DNA of 36,907 nt. Source: Anaerolineae bacterium. GTDB lineage: Bacteria; Chloroflexota; Anaerolineae; Aggregatilineales; Phototrophicaceae. The stretch is from the NCBI GenBank assembly GCA_025454525.1, contig JALOOG010000077.1, positions 1 through 36,907 on the forward strand, read 5' to 3'. This document shows positions 1-7,270 of this stretch, one piece after another (positions within the stretch are counted from its first letter, which is position 1; every line of letters begins with the position of its first letter). Under the pieces are notes generated by a model. The model ran no database searches, was not told the origin of the DNA, and saw nothing but the letters and a program-made list of their open reading frames with translations. The position numbers and the translations under genes were made by a program.

Positions 1-26
1 TCTCTCTGCTCTGTACAAGCCATCCC

Positions 27-58
27 ACACCCCACCTAAACAGTGGGGTGTTTTGTTT
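27..58 (+). terminator. Rho-independent terminator of a gene left of the window
   Basis: A 9-bp perfect stem (ACACCCCAC at 27-35 and GTGGGGTGT at 43-51) with a 7-base loop is followed by TTTGTTT on the plus strand. It has a T tract only in the plus direction, so it should end a plus-strand gene lying before base 1 rather than the minus-strand gene at 68-352. Confidence 0.75.
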
Positions 59-67
59 GGGAGCAGA

Positions 68-352
68 TTAATCAAGTAACCCTTGCGATCGCATCCAATG
101 ATCCAACTCATAATCGGTATCGAAACACATCCACTCAGGTTGATACGTCCAATAGCGATACCACGACTCAAGGGTACTGACTCGAATTGGCGCACAAGTT
201 AATTCTAGCCCCTCCTGTTCCAATTGTTCCATCGTGATCAACCGCCCATAATAGTCAACCATCTGGGGAGGGATCACACGCCCCCCGCTGATGACGAACA
301 ATCCTACGCACAAAATCAACAAGATCACAGCGTATATTTTAAAATTTTTCAT
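68..352 (-). CDS. Small exported or membrane-anchored protein, function unknown
   Basis: This 94-residue protein has a short basic start (MKNFK) and one hydrophobic stretch at about residues 6-22 that would act as a signal peptide or membrane anchor. The remaining 70 residues should be outside the membrane; they are rich in Trp and Tyr and hold two Cys (about 53 and 76) that could form a disulfide. A good ribosome binding site (AGAGGG) lies about 7 bases before the ATG, and a promoter-like pair lies upstream at 410-439. I do not recognise the family. It stands alone, separated from the glycoside hydrolase gene at 602 by that gene's terminator. Confidence 0.65.
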   Translation of the reverse strand: MKNFKIYAVILLILCVGLFVISGGRVIPPQMVDYYGRLITMEQLEQEGLELTCAPIRVSTLESWYRYWTYQPEWMCFDTDYELDHWMRSQGLLD

Positions 353-409
353 GTCATTCCCTCTTAATCAAGCAACTTATTCGCGATCATCCACTGATTT
401 ATTTCGGCC

Positions 410-439
410 ATTGTATCAAAACAGATCAAGGATGATCAA
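410..439 (-). promoter_or_regulatory. Candidate sigma-70 type promoter for the small exported protein
   Basis: On the minus strand a TTGATC (-35, 434-439) and a TACAAT (-10, 410-415) are 18 bases apart, about 58 bases before the start codon at 352. The -10 matches the consensus at five of six positions. This is inferred from sequence match alone. Confidence 0.5.
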
Positions 440-552
440 GCTCTGCGACCGTTTTTCACTCACTTCAAATGGACATGCTTTTCTCATCCCCTCATTCTCC
501 CATTTATTAAATTTTTTTATGGATGGATCTATTGAGGCAATTTTTCCTTATC

Positions 553-590
553 TAAAAACAAAAAAGGCGGATGATCTGTTCTCATCCGCC
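553..590 (-). terminator. Rho-independent terminator after the first glycoside hydrolase gene
   Basis: A 9-bp perfect stem (GGCGGATGA at 566-574 and TCATCCGCC at 582-590) with a 7-base loop is followed on the minus strand by TTTTTTGTTTTTAG. It lies 11 bases after the stop codon of the minus-strand gene at 602-2038 and is a strong intrinsic terminator for it. Confidence 0.9.
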
Positions 591-601
591 TTTGAGGTCA
601 A

Positions 602-2038
602 TTAGGGGCGATTTAAGCGGCCTTGTTGCCATTGGATTAACGCATCATAGACCGGACGATGCACCCAATCGGGGCCGATGATCGAATAGGCTACGTTGTC
701 GTTTCCAGCATCCCAACCCGCTTGTGGGCCGTAGTTATAATTCCACAAAAACGCGAGACGCACAAAGCCCCATGATTCCATGTTGTTGAGTGCTTCAATT
801 GTCCATGTGGCTTGCTCATCTAGACTGTTATCGTTGGCAAATTCAAAACCCTGCACCACTTGGCCTTCTAGATCTTCGGTGGAGGGCCAGCCGAACTCGG
901 TGACACACAGCTTTTGATCCCCCCCCGCTAATCGGATCTGGTTGTGATACCCTTCAAGGGTGCTACGAAAACTCCAACTGGGATGATCGTTATCAAATGG
1001 CCCCCGAAAAGTAGCAGTCGGATCAGGCGGCACTTGATCCCAAGTCACGCTAGGGCCGATGTTATACCCGTTGTGATGTGCGCCGACGCAATCCGTATAG
1101 TTAAGTAATCCGGCAGCGATCATCTGTTCCATGTAGCGTTGATCGTTGATCGCGCCGATCCCGTCATCAAAGCCGGTTGGGGCAAGCGCACCACTGATGA
1201 TTATGATGTTGGGGTTGATCGCTTTGACGGCCTGATAGGTATCGCGCAACAGCGAGACGTAATTGGCCGCGCTTAAGCCTTCGGTGGAAGTCCATTCGCG
1301 ATCTAGGTTCTGCTCATTCCAGACTTCGATCGCGTGGATGTCGGTTGGATAGCGGCGGATCAAGGTGGTCACAAAGTCTACATAATCGGCGTTATCGGCG
1401 GGTGGGCCGTGTTCAGTGAGATCTACGCCCGGTTCACGCGCCCAAGCGGGGGCAGTGACCACGGAGATCATCACTTTGAGGTTGAATTTACGGGCAGAAT
1501 TAAACACAAATGCGGGGACGCGCCAACGGTGTTGATCGCGTGCTAATTCAATGTCCTCCCAACGAACTTGATACTTAAACCACCCTAGTCCCATCCTTTG
1601 CGACACATCACGCAAGTAACCGTCCATGTTTTCTTCGTCTAAGTCAAGGCTATATTGAACTTGAATACCGGCCTCAAACCCTTCATATTCGATCGGGTTG
1701 ACGGTCGGAGTCCAGGTGGGAGGGACATTTTCGGTAGGTGCGGACGCGATCGCAGCCGTATTTACCGCAGGGGTTTGTGACGGCGGGGGCGCAACGGTGA
1801 CGACCGTGGCAGTGGGATTCCCTACAGCGCGAGTGGGTGGGACAGTGACTTCAGCCGCGATCTGACGGGCCGCGGTACGGGTGGGCAACGGCACAGAAAT
1901 GCTATCACCCGCGCCGATCAGGTTATCATAGGTCAAATAAATCGCGAAAAAAGTAGCGGCCGCAATGATCAAGGTGAGTGTCGTCCAAAACACCACGAAA
2001 CCGCGTAATTGTCGTTTTACAATCGTCCTTGATGCCAT
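602..2038 (-). CDS. Membrane-anchored clan GH-A glycoside hydrolase (cellulase/GH39-like barrel)
   Basis: This 478-residue protein has a single N-terminal membrane segment (about residues 13-36), a Thr/Pro/Val-rich linker (about 45-115) and a TIM-barrel glycoside hydrolase domain (about 120-475), so the enzyme should sit on the outside of the cell on a tether. The barrel shows the two clan GH-A catalytic glutamates: acid/base E242 in VWNEQN and nucleophile E381 in CVTEFGW. The substrate cannot be read from the sequence; beta-linked polysaccharides are usual for such enzymes. It is the most divergent of three neighbouring paralogues (the others are at 2103 and 5203). The start ATG at 2038 follows a purine-rich GAGGAACGAG. 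A strong terminator follows. Confidence 0.85.
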   Translation of the reverse strand: MASRTIVKRQLRGFVVFWTTLTLIIAAATFFAIYLTYDNLIGAGDSISVPLPTRTAARQIAAEVTVPPTRAVGNPTATVVTVAPPPSQTPAVNTAAIASAPTENVPPTWTPTVNPIEYEGFEAGIQVQYSLDLDEENMDGYLRDVSQRMGLGWFKYQVRWEDIELARDQHRWRVPAFVFNSARKFNLKVMISVVTAPAWAREPGVDLTEHGPPADNADYVDFVTTLIRRYPTDIHAIEVWNEQNLDREWTSTEGLSAANYVSLLRDTYQAVKAINPNIIIISGALAPTGFDDGIGAINDQRYMEQMIAAGLLNYTDCVGAHHNGYNIGPSVTWDQVPPDPTATFRGPFDNDHPSWSFRSTLEGYHNQIRLAGGDQKLCVTEFGWPSTEDLEGQVVQGFEFANDNSLDEQATWTIEALNNMESWGFVRLAFLWNYNYGPQAGWDAGNDNVAYSIIGPDWVHRPVYDALIQWQQGRLNRP

Positions 2039-2070
2039 AAGTTCTCGTTCCTCATCTCAAGATACAAAGC

Positions 2071-2090
2071 GGGAGGGATCACGCCCTCCC
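2071..2090 (-). terminator. Hairpin between two glycoside hydrolase genes
   Basis: A 7-bp perfect GC-rich stem (GGGAGGG at 2071-2077, CCCTCCC at 2084-2090) lies just after the stop of the 2103-5069 gene and before the start at 2038. The following minus-strand bases (GCTTTGTATC) are only weakly T-rich, so it may be a partial terminator or an mRNA-stabilising element. Confidence 0.5.
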
Positions 2091-2102
2091 ATGGGTGAGC
2101 GT

Positions 2103-5069
2103 TTAACGTGCGCCCGCGATCGTGTCACAGGCCGGACATCCTCCACCTGGTCGCACCATCGCGAAACCGGCCATCGGATCATTGGCGTTGAAGTTGGTGA
2201 AGTCCACATTCCACACGATGATCATGCGGATTTTACCACTTTGCGAACCAATGGCGATCGCTTCAGCTAAATTGGCGGCCTGTTGGCCAACGGTGGTATT
2301 TTGCGCCCATCCCCAATTTGTCCCCTCTAACGATCCGTAGCCTTCGGGTGAAAGATAACCCAATTCGGTGAAACAGAGCGGTTTTTGGCCGCCAAAGGCA
2401 CCATGATATAAGTTGACCATCGTCCAAAAGTAACGTGAGTAGAAGTTATCACGCGGATCGCCACTGGTGCGACTTGGGGGTACGATCCCCTCATTATAAT
2501 GGACTCCGACGCAATCCATGTAATTCACTGCGCCAGCAGCGGCCATCTCTTGCAAGAAGCCGTCATCATTGCGAACACGATCGCGCCCGAAGAAGTTTTC
2601 TGCTCCTGTGGGTGCGAGTCCCGCACTGATCACCAACACATTCGGGTTTACCGCTTTGATCGCGGTATAGGCTTGCGCTAACATGCTGGTATAGTTTGCA
2701 CCGCTGATCGCACCCGTAGGCCATTCGCGATCGATATTCGGCTCATTCCATACTTCGATCGCATCAGCACCTTGTGCGGCGATCCCGGCCACATATTGCG
2801 CGTACCCTTGAATATAGTCCGCGCCCCCATTGGCGAGATCATTGGGGTTGCCTACCACGCCTAACAAGATCTTAAAACCACGCCCATGCGCCGCAGAGAT
2901 CACCGCGGAGGCCGCGCCGGGGTCATTACCAGGCCCGTAGCGCCATTGAACTTTCATCCAACGCATTCCGGCGCGTTGCATCGCCCCAATCGCCACTTCA
3001 CTTGATGCGCCGGTGACATGCCCACCATATTCAAAGCCGGCCGCAATACTGCCCGGCCCCACATTGACCACTGGAATCCCACTCCCGCCGCCCCCGGTCG
3101 AGCCACCTCCGCCGCCCGTGTTATTGCTGGGTGCTGTGGGGACAATCGGCGCTAAAGTGGGAGTCGCGGTTGGGATCGGAGTCGGAGTCGCGGTCGGGAT
3201 CGGAGTCGGCGTTGCAGTCGGTTGGAATTGTGCGATCGCCACACCGCTTCGGGCGCTGCTAGATGCGCCTTTGATCACTTCTACGTTGATCGCAATATTG
3301 CCTTCAACCGCCTCTAATGTAACGACCAGATCCTCATTAAGTTCAGTTTCGACTTCGCTGATCAGTCCGTTCGCATCTTGAATCCGCCAACGGAGCGCCA
3401 ATTCGCTACTCGTCCCCGGATTCGGCATTTGGAGTTGGTAGTTAAACACCGCGTTTACGATGTCTTCGGCCACACCACTATGATTGATCGCGGCGAAATT
3501 CATGCCGCGTAAGGCGAATCGATCCAGTTGATCCAACCGAAAACGCAAGGCATCCCCGGTCATTAACCAGACTTTTGAGGACGGTGTTTGATCTGCGTTG
3601 AGGTATTCGATAAATGGCATTTGCAGTTGGGTATCAAGGCCCGGAAGCGCGTCGAGTCCGTCTAAACTAGCGCGGATCGGCGTGCCGGGGATCACGATGC
3701 CGTTTTCGGTTTGTGGGGCTTCAAACGTCACATCGCCTAACAGAGCGAGTCCCTCATCAAAACTGACGGAAGTAAATTCACCGTTGATCTGACGTACCGA
3801 GAGTGTATTAAGGCCGGCGATCAACTTGTAACGACTAACTTCACCCACGCCCCAACGCATCATGGCTTCGATCAAACGATCTTCACCGGGGGTGAATACG
3901 GTGGGATCAAGCGGAAATTCCACCTGAACATAATCGGCATACCGGCCGATCGAGCGCCAATCATACGCACCAGTCACCCAAACTCCGTTGGCATTTTCGG
4001 CTGCGGGGACGATCACGCCTAACTCTAGGCCAAAGTCGTCTAAGCTGTCTTTCAAATCACGGATAAACACACTGAAATTTTCGCGTTGATCCGAAGGCAG
4101 GTCGCGGTAATCGATAAACACACCGTTGAAGTTTTGCGCGGCCGTAAACGCGGTCAATTGTTCAATGTGGGTCGCCCGCAATGCACGATTATTCAAGATC
4201 GTGATGACGGTTTCAGTATCAATGGCGCTTGGCTCAAAGTAATTGCGGATCGCGGGCATCACGCGATAACTGCTCACCACATCAAAACCCGCCGCTAACA
4301 CCCCCACCAATTCACCCGTGACTTTAGGTTGCATCCCAGACGGGATCACAATGGTGGCGATGTTGGCCGCTTCATCCGTCAACGTCTCGGTGACATCGAT
4401 CGGCACAATCACGACAGGATCCGGTAGACCCGCGGTGAATAAAGCCACCCGTTCCGGCACCATTAGACTGGTGACGGTGAGCGATCCATCAATATTGAGC
4501 TGTGACGGGAGAAATGTCCAACGTCCGGTGCTGATCTGGTAGCCATACACATCTAACCGATCCCGATCCGGCACATCCGCCGGAAGTTGAAGGATAAAGC
4601 TCACTTCATTCGGTTGCCGGCCGGTGGTCTGAATGTCATACACCGCGCTTTGTAAGGTGAGATAGGGGGGAATGGCGGCACGCGCGGCCGCAATCCAATC
4701 ACCCGCGGCGGGATTTTGACTCTGGAAGTCTTGGGCAGAGACGGTCGTAAGCGCTACTCCAAAATCGCGGCCCACATCGGCCGGATTTAAGACCAATTGC
4801 AGCCCATTATCGCTAGACGCGGCCGCATTGCGCGCTGTGTCTAACATGACGTATTGCGTTCCAAAAAGGCGATCGTACAAGCTGATCGGCGGCAAAAACA
4901 ACCCAACCCCGATCAATACCAGTGCGATCAAAACGGCCAAGATTAGCGGAATCCAACAACCACAACCTCCGCCACGCTCCGGGGGAGGGGGCGGTGCCGA
5001 TCGGGTGACAGGTTGTGGATGGTTGGTGATGTCTTCACCGGATGATGATGTCCGTTGTTGTTCGCTCAT
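2103..5069 (-). CDS. Membrane-anchored two-domain protein: degenerate GH18-like domain plus clan GH-A glycoside hydrolase
   Basis: I place the start at ATG 5069 (protein begins MSEQQRTSSS, 988 residues) because AGGAAAACCT precedes it; an open frame continues upstream to 5240 without a good start. The order is: a Pro-rich cytoplasmic tail, one membrane segment (about 39-60), an unassigned beta-rich region, a GH18/YaaH-like region (about 255-500), a TPTPIPTAT repeat linker and Gly-rich spacer, then a GH-A barrel (about 700-988) with acid/base E776 in VWNEPN and nucleophile E902 in CFTELGY. In the GH18-like part the usual DxxDxDxE strand reads FNGVFIDYRD (314-323), where the catalytic Glu is Arg322, so this domain probably binds sugar rather than cuts it. 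The C-terminal barrel is a close paralogue of that at 5203. Confidence 0.82.
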   Translation of the reverse strand: MSEQQRTSSSGEDITNHPQPVTRSAPPPPPERGGGCGCWIPLILAVLIALVLIGVGLFLPPISLYDRLFGTQYVMLDTARNAAASSDNGLQLVLNPADVGRDFGVALTTVSAQDFQSQNPAAGDWIAAARAAIPPYLTLQSAVYDIQTTGRQPNEVSFILQLPADVPDRDRLDVYGYQISTGRWTFLPSQLNIDGSLTVTSLMVPERVALFTAGLPDPVVIVPIDVTETLTDEAANIATIVIPSGMQPKVTGELVGVLAAGFDVVSSYRVMPAIRNYFEPSAIDTETVITILNNRALRATHIEQLTAFTAAQNFNGVFIDYRDLPSDQRENFSVFIRDLKDSLDDFGLELGVIVPAAENANGVWVTGAYDWRSIGRYADYVQVEFPLDPTVFTPGEDRLIEAMMRWGVGEVSRYKLIAGLNTLSVRQINGEFTSVSFDEGLALLGDVTFEAPQTENGIVIPGTPIRASLDGLDALPGLDTQLQMPFIEYLNADQTPSSKVWLMTGDALRFRLDQLDRFALRGMNFAAINHSGVAEDIVNAVFNYQLQMPNPGTSSELALRWRIQDANGLISEVETELNEDLVVTLEAVEGNIAINVEVIKGASSSARSGVAIAQFQPTATPTPIPTATPTPIPTATPTLAPIVPTAPSNNTGGGGGSTGGGGSGIPVVNVGPGSIAAGFEYGGHVTGASSEVAIGAMQRAGMRWMKVQWRYGPGNDPGAASAVISAAHGRGFKILLGVVGNPNDLANGGADYIQGYAQYVAGIAAQGADAIEVWNEPNIDREWPTGAISGANYTSMLAQAYTAIKAVNPNVLVISAGLAPTGAENFFGRDRVRNDDGFLQEMAAAGAVNYMDCVGVHYNEGIVPPSRTSGDPRDNFYSRYFWTMVNLYHGAFGGQKPLCFTELGYLSPEGYGSLEGTNWGWAQNTTVGQQAANLAEAIAIGSQSGKIRMIIVWNVDFTNFNANDPMAGFAMVRPGGGCPACDTIAGAR
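3155..3225 (-). repeat. Short tandem repeat coding for the TPTPIPTA linker
   Basis: Imperfect repeats of a unit encoding TPTPIPTA make up the linker between the GH18-like and GH-A parts. On the plus strand the repeat appears as GGAGTCGGAGTCGCGGTCGG-type runs. Such Thr/Pro linkers are common in secreted Chloroflexota proteins and are prone to length change by slippage. Confidence 0.7.
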
Positions 5070-5167
5070 AGGTTTTCCTTGAAAATCAAAGGGGGAAACA
5101 TCACATCGCCCCAATTTACGATCGTACAGTCTACCTAGCAGATTTCGATTCAGGTAGGGGCGAAATT

Positions 5168-5193
5168 GGGAGCAGAGGTTGAACTCTGCCCCC
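5168..5193 (-). terminator. GC-rich hairpin after the SH3b-glycoside hydrolase gene
   Basis: Inverted repeat GGGAGCAGAG (5168-5177) and CTCTGCCCCC (5184-5193) with a 6-base loop and one mismatch follows the stop of the gene at 5203. On the minus strand it is followed by AATTTCG, a weak T tract, so termination is plausible but may be incomplete, letting the next gene at 5069 be co-transcribed. Confidence 0.5.
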
Positions 5194-5202
5194 GATGTTG
5201 AT

Positions 5203-6558
5203 TTATTGCGAAAGTGCGCGGCAAGCGGGGCAATCCCCACCGGGGCGGATCAAGGCAAAACCGGCCATCGGATCTGACCCATAATTGGTAAAATCGACAT
5301 TCCACACGATCAACAACCGGACGCGCCCGCTGTTGCGTGCAAGGTTGACGACTTGATCGATCCAAGCGGATTGTTGAGCAACGGTGACATTACCGGCCCA
5401 ATCGAAACCGGGAGGCAAGGGTCCATAGCCTTCGGGGGTGAGGTAGCCTAATTCGGTGAAGCACAGCGGTTTACGGCCGCGGAAAGCATTGTAATAGGTG
5501 CTAACCATAGTTGGATAGTAGCGGGTGTAATGGCTGCTGTTGCCACGCGGATCACCACTGCTGGCAGTTGGGGGTACGATGCCCTCGTTATAATGCACAC
5601 CGACGCAATCCATGTAATTCGCTGCACCGGCGGCCGCCATACGGGAGACAAACAGGTTGTCATCACATCCCACACCTGTACAACCCCCGAAGAATCCGGT
5701 AGGGGCTGGCGCGCCACTGATCACCATAACATTCGGATTCGCCGCTTTGATCGCAAAATAGGATTGACGTAACAATTCTGTGTAATTTTCCGGACTGATA
5801 GTGCCGGCCTGCCATTCGCGATCGATATTCGGTTCATTCCAGACTTCGATCGCGTCCACACCTAAGGCTGCGACACCGCCGACAAATTTAGCGTAATCCT
5901 CAAAATACCCGCCATCGTTGATCTGATTGCCATCGCCGACGATGCCCAACAAGATCCGAAAACCGTAAGAATGCGCTTCATTAATCCACCCCGCGGTTGC
6001 GCCGGGGTCTTGGCCGCGCTCGTAACGCCATTGTTTTTTGACCCAAGTCATATTAGCGACCCGCATCCAATTGATCGTCGCTTCGCTATATCCGGCGATA
6101 TGGCCGCCGAGATTAAACCCGCGCACAGTGGTTCCACCAGTGACGGGTGGCGCAACCGGAGCAGTTGGGGCAGTGGGATCGGTGGGTGTGGTCGGATTAG
6201 CTGGCGGCGGAGCGGCTAAACTACCGTCTTGGCCGGGTGCGGTCAAGGTAAACGGTTCTTCTACCCAGATCTCCCGTAAACCGGCCGCTTGTTCACGCGA
6301 AAGATTTAAGTTGTCAGTAAACATCCACCCGGTGATCCCGGTGGAGGTGATCCCGCGCACCCATGTCCCGCCGAAAGCTTGGCCATCGAGTCGAATGGTG
6401 GTGCCGGTTTGGGCCGTGCCGAGGACTCGCCATTCAGTGCCGGGGCCAGCGCGTAGGTTAACAATGGTTTTGGCCGAAGTGAGCAGATCGGCTAACTGGG
6501 CATGGGCGGGAAGTGCAAACAACAGCATTAAAAGCACGATCAGTACACGGTGTTTCAT
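5203..6558 (-). CDS. Secreted SH3b-domain clan GH-A glycoside hydrolase
   Basis: The start is ATG 6558 (MKHRVLIVLL, 451 residues), with AAGGA 9 bases upstream; the longer frame begins with TTG and lacks this support. A classic signal peptide (residues 1-20, ending PAHA) is followed by a bacterial SH3 domain (about 31-85, with VNLRAGPG and GWMFTDNL), a region ending in a Pro/Thr linker (about 112-142) and the GH-A barrel (about 145-451). Acid/base E242 (VWNEPN) and nucleophile E369 (CFTELGY) are both present. SH3b domains usually bind cell-wall material, so this enzyme may be held on peptidoglycan or glycan. It is a close paralogue of the barrel at 2103 (both end in a PGG-CPAC motif) and has its own promoter at 6631-6659. 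Confidence 0.87.
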   Translation of the reverse strand: MKHRVLIVLLMLLFALPAHAQLADLLTSAKTIVNLRAGPGTEWRVLGTAQTGTTIRLDGQAFGGTWVRGITSTGITGWMFTDNLNLSREQAAGLREIWVEEPFTLTAPGQDGSLAAPPPANPTTPTDPTAPTAPVAPPVTGGTTVRGFNLGGHIAGYSEATINWMRVANMTWVKKQWRYERGQDPGATAGWINEAHSYGFRILLGIVGDGNQINDGGYFEDYAKFVGGVAALGVDAIEVWNEPNIDREWQAGTISPENYTELLRQSYFAIKAANPNVMVISGAPAPTGFFGGCTGVGCDDNLFVSRMAAAGAANYMDCVGVHYNEGIVPPTASSGDPRGNSSHYTRYYPTMVSTYYNAFRGRKPLCFTELGYLTPEGYGPLPPGFDWAGNVTVAQQSAWIDQVVNLARNSGRVRLLIVWNVDFTNYGSDPMAGFALIRPGGDCPACRALSQ

Positions 6559-6582
6559 CAGGGCAATCCTTCTTCTCAAATC

Positions 6583-6611
6583 ACATAAGCCCCACTATGA
6601 GGTTCTTATGT
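6583..6611 (-). promoter_or_regulatory. Hairpin in the 5' leader of the SH3b-glycoside hydrolase mRNA
   Basis: Perfect 7-bp inverted repeat ACATAAG (6583-6589) and CTTATGT (6605-6611) lies between the promoter at 6631-6659 and the ribosome binding site. The inner bases can extend pairing (CC with GG). It could affect translation or mRNA stability; no known riboswitch is recognised. Confidence 0.35.
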
Positions 6612-6630
6612 AATATTTATCTTTAGCTGC

Positions 6631-6659
6631 ATTCTAGCAAATCAACCGCTGTTTGACAA
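6631..6659 (-). promoter_or_regulatory. Sigma-70 type promoter of the SH3b-glycoside hydrolase gene
   Basis: On the minus strand TTGTCA (-35, 6654-6659) and TAGAAT (-10, 6631-6636) are exactly 17 bases apart; each matches the consensus at five of six positions. The start codon at 6558 lies about 70 bases downstream, which leaves a leader containing a hairpin. Confidence 0.7.
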
Positions 6660-6821
6660 CCGATGATGGGACTATTCACCTTAACGAATGTTTTCTGGTT
6701 TCAAAACTCCTTTGGCTTATCTTTTCAGCGTTTGGTAGTTAGCTTTTTTTATAAAAAAGCTTATCACCAAGGGAAAGGAGTCCACGATTATCTCCACTTA
6801 CGTCCATATAATTACCGGTCA

Positions 6822-6995
6822 TTAGTTCCAAACCGCCTCACCAGATAAAGGTGTGTTGATCCAAAAGGCTGGAGACGGATCAAAGTTTTGTTCATTCCCA
6901 CATTTCTGAATAACCTTGTGAATTTCTTGAGCTTTATGTGAAGATACTACGGAAAACAACGCCAGAATAAGCATTGAAATTAAAACCTTTTTCAT
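6822..6995 (-). CDS. Very small secreted peptide or protein fragment, function unknown
   Basis: A 57-codon frame starts at ATG 6995, seven bases after a strong GAGGAG ribosome binding site, and stops at TAA 6822-6824. It begins MKKVLISMLILALFSVV, a clear signal peptide with likely cleavage near residues 19-23, leaving about 35 residues with one Cys and a Trp-rich end. I do not recognise a family. The strong start and signal peptide argue that it is, or recently was, a true gene. It follows the short frame at 7015 by 19 bases and so may be in an operon with it. Composition is AT-rich compared with the glycoside hydrolase genes. Confidence 0.6.
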   Translation of the reverse strand: MKKVLISMLILALFSVVSSHKAQEIHKVIQKCGNEQNFDPSPAFWINTPLSGEAVWN

Positions 6996-7014
6996 CTTTT
7001 AGCTCCTCAAATAC

Positions 7015-7161
7015 TTATGGGGTAGGCGTAGGGGTAAGTGTTGGACATGGGTTAAGCTTAATATCTCGATCTTGACACCAAGTGTATATTTCAAATGGAA
7101 CATCTTCATCGCGAAATACGACAGTTCTTGTTCTTTGAAAACCAATCCAAAGACAAATCAC
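7015..7161 (-). pseudogene. Remnant or small ORF with a TPTPTP tail
   Basis: A minus-strand frame, open from 7188 and with a possible GTG start at 7161, ends at TAA 7015-7017. The end encodes FEIYTWCQDRDIKLNPCP followed by TLTPTPTP, the type of Thr/Pro tail typical of exported proteins in this window. No good start codon, ribosome binding site or signal peptide is seen, and an in-frame stop lies at 7189-7191. The best reading is the 3' end of a decayed secreted-protein gene; a short functional protein is less likely. Confidence 0.4.
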
Positions 7162-7229
7162 GATCCATTTTTCTCTAAGATTAGATACTTACAGAACATA
7201 TACTATAATCTTCCGTTAAATACCCACTG

Positions 7230-7255
7230 CACCACGATCTGTGAAGATCGCGGTG
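7230..7255 (-). terminator. Hairpin after the 7271 gene
   Basis: CACCACGATCT (7230-7240) and AGATCGCGGTG (7245-7255) pair over 11 positions with one mismatch and a 4-base loop, 15 bases after the stop of the minus-strand gene. There is no T tract on either strand, so it may be a weak terminator or a 3' stabilising stem. Confidence 0.35.
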
Positions 7256-7270
7256 GACTCAAACAATTTG

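Noticed and set aside
291-605. 104-codon plus-strand ORF
   Set aside because: It crosses the start of the small exported protein, its promoter and the strong terminator at 553-590; composition is not coding-like.
3013-3381. Plus-strand ORF with a GVAVGIGVGVAVG repeat that looks like a membrane protein
   Set aside because: It is the antisense of the TPTPIPTA linker of the minus-strand hydrolase; no ribosome binding site.
6741-6761. AT-rich palindrome (AGCTTTTTT and AAAAAAGCT arms) taken as a terminator
   Set aside because: It follows no gene on the plus strand, and for the minus strand it lies well downstream of a tiny ORF; a run of A and T makes such palindromes likely by chance in this AT-rich patch.
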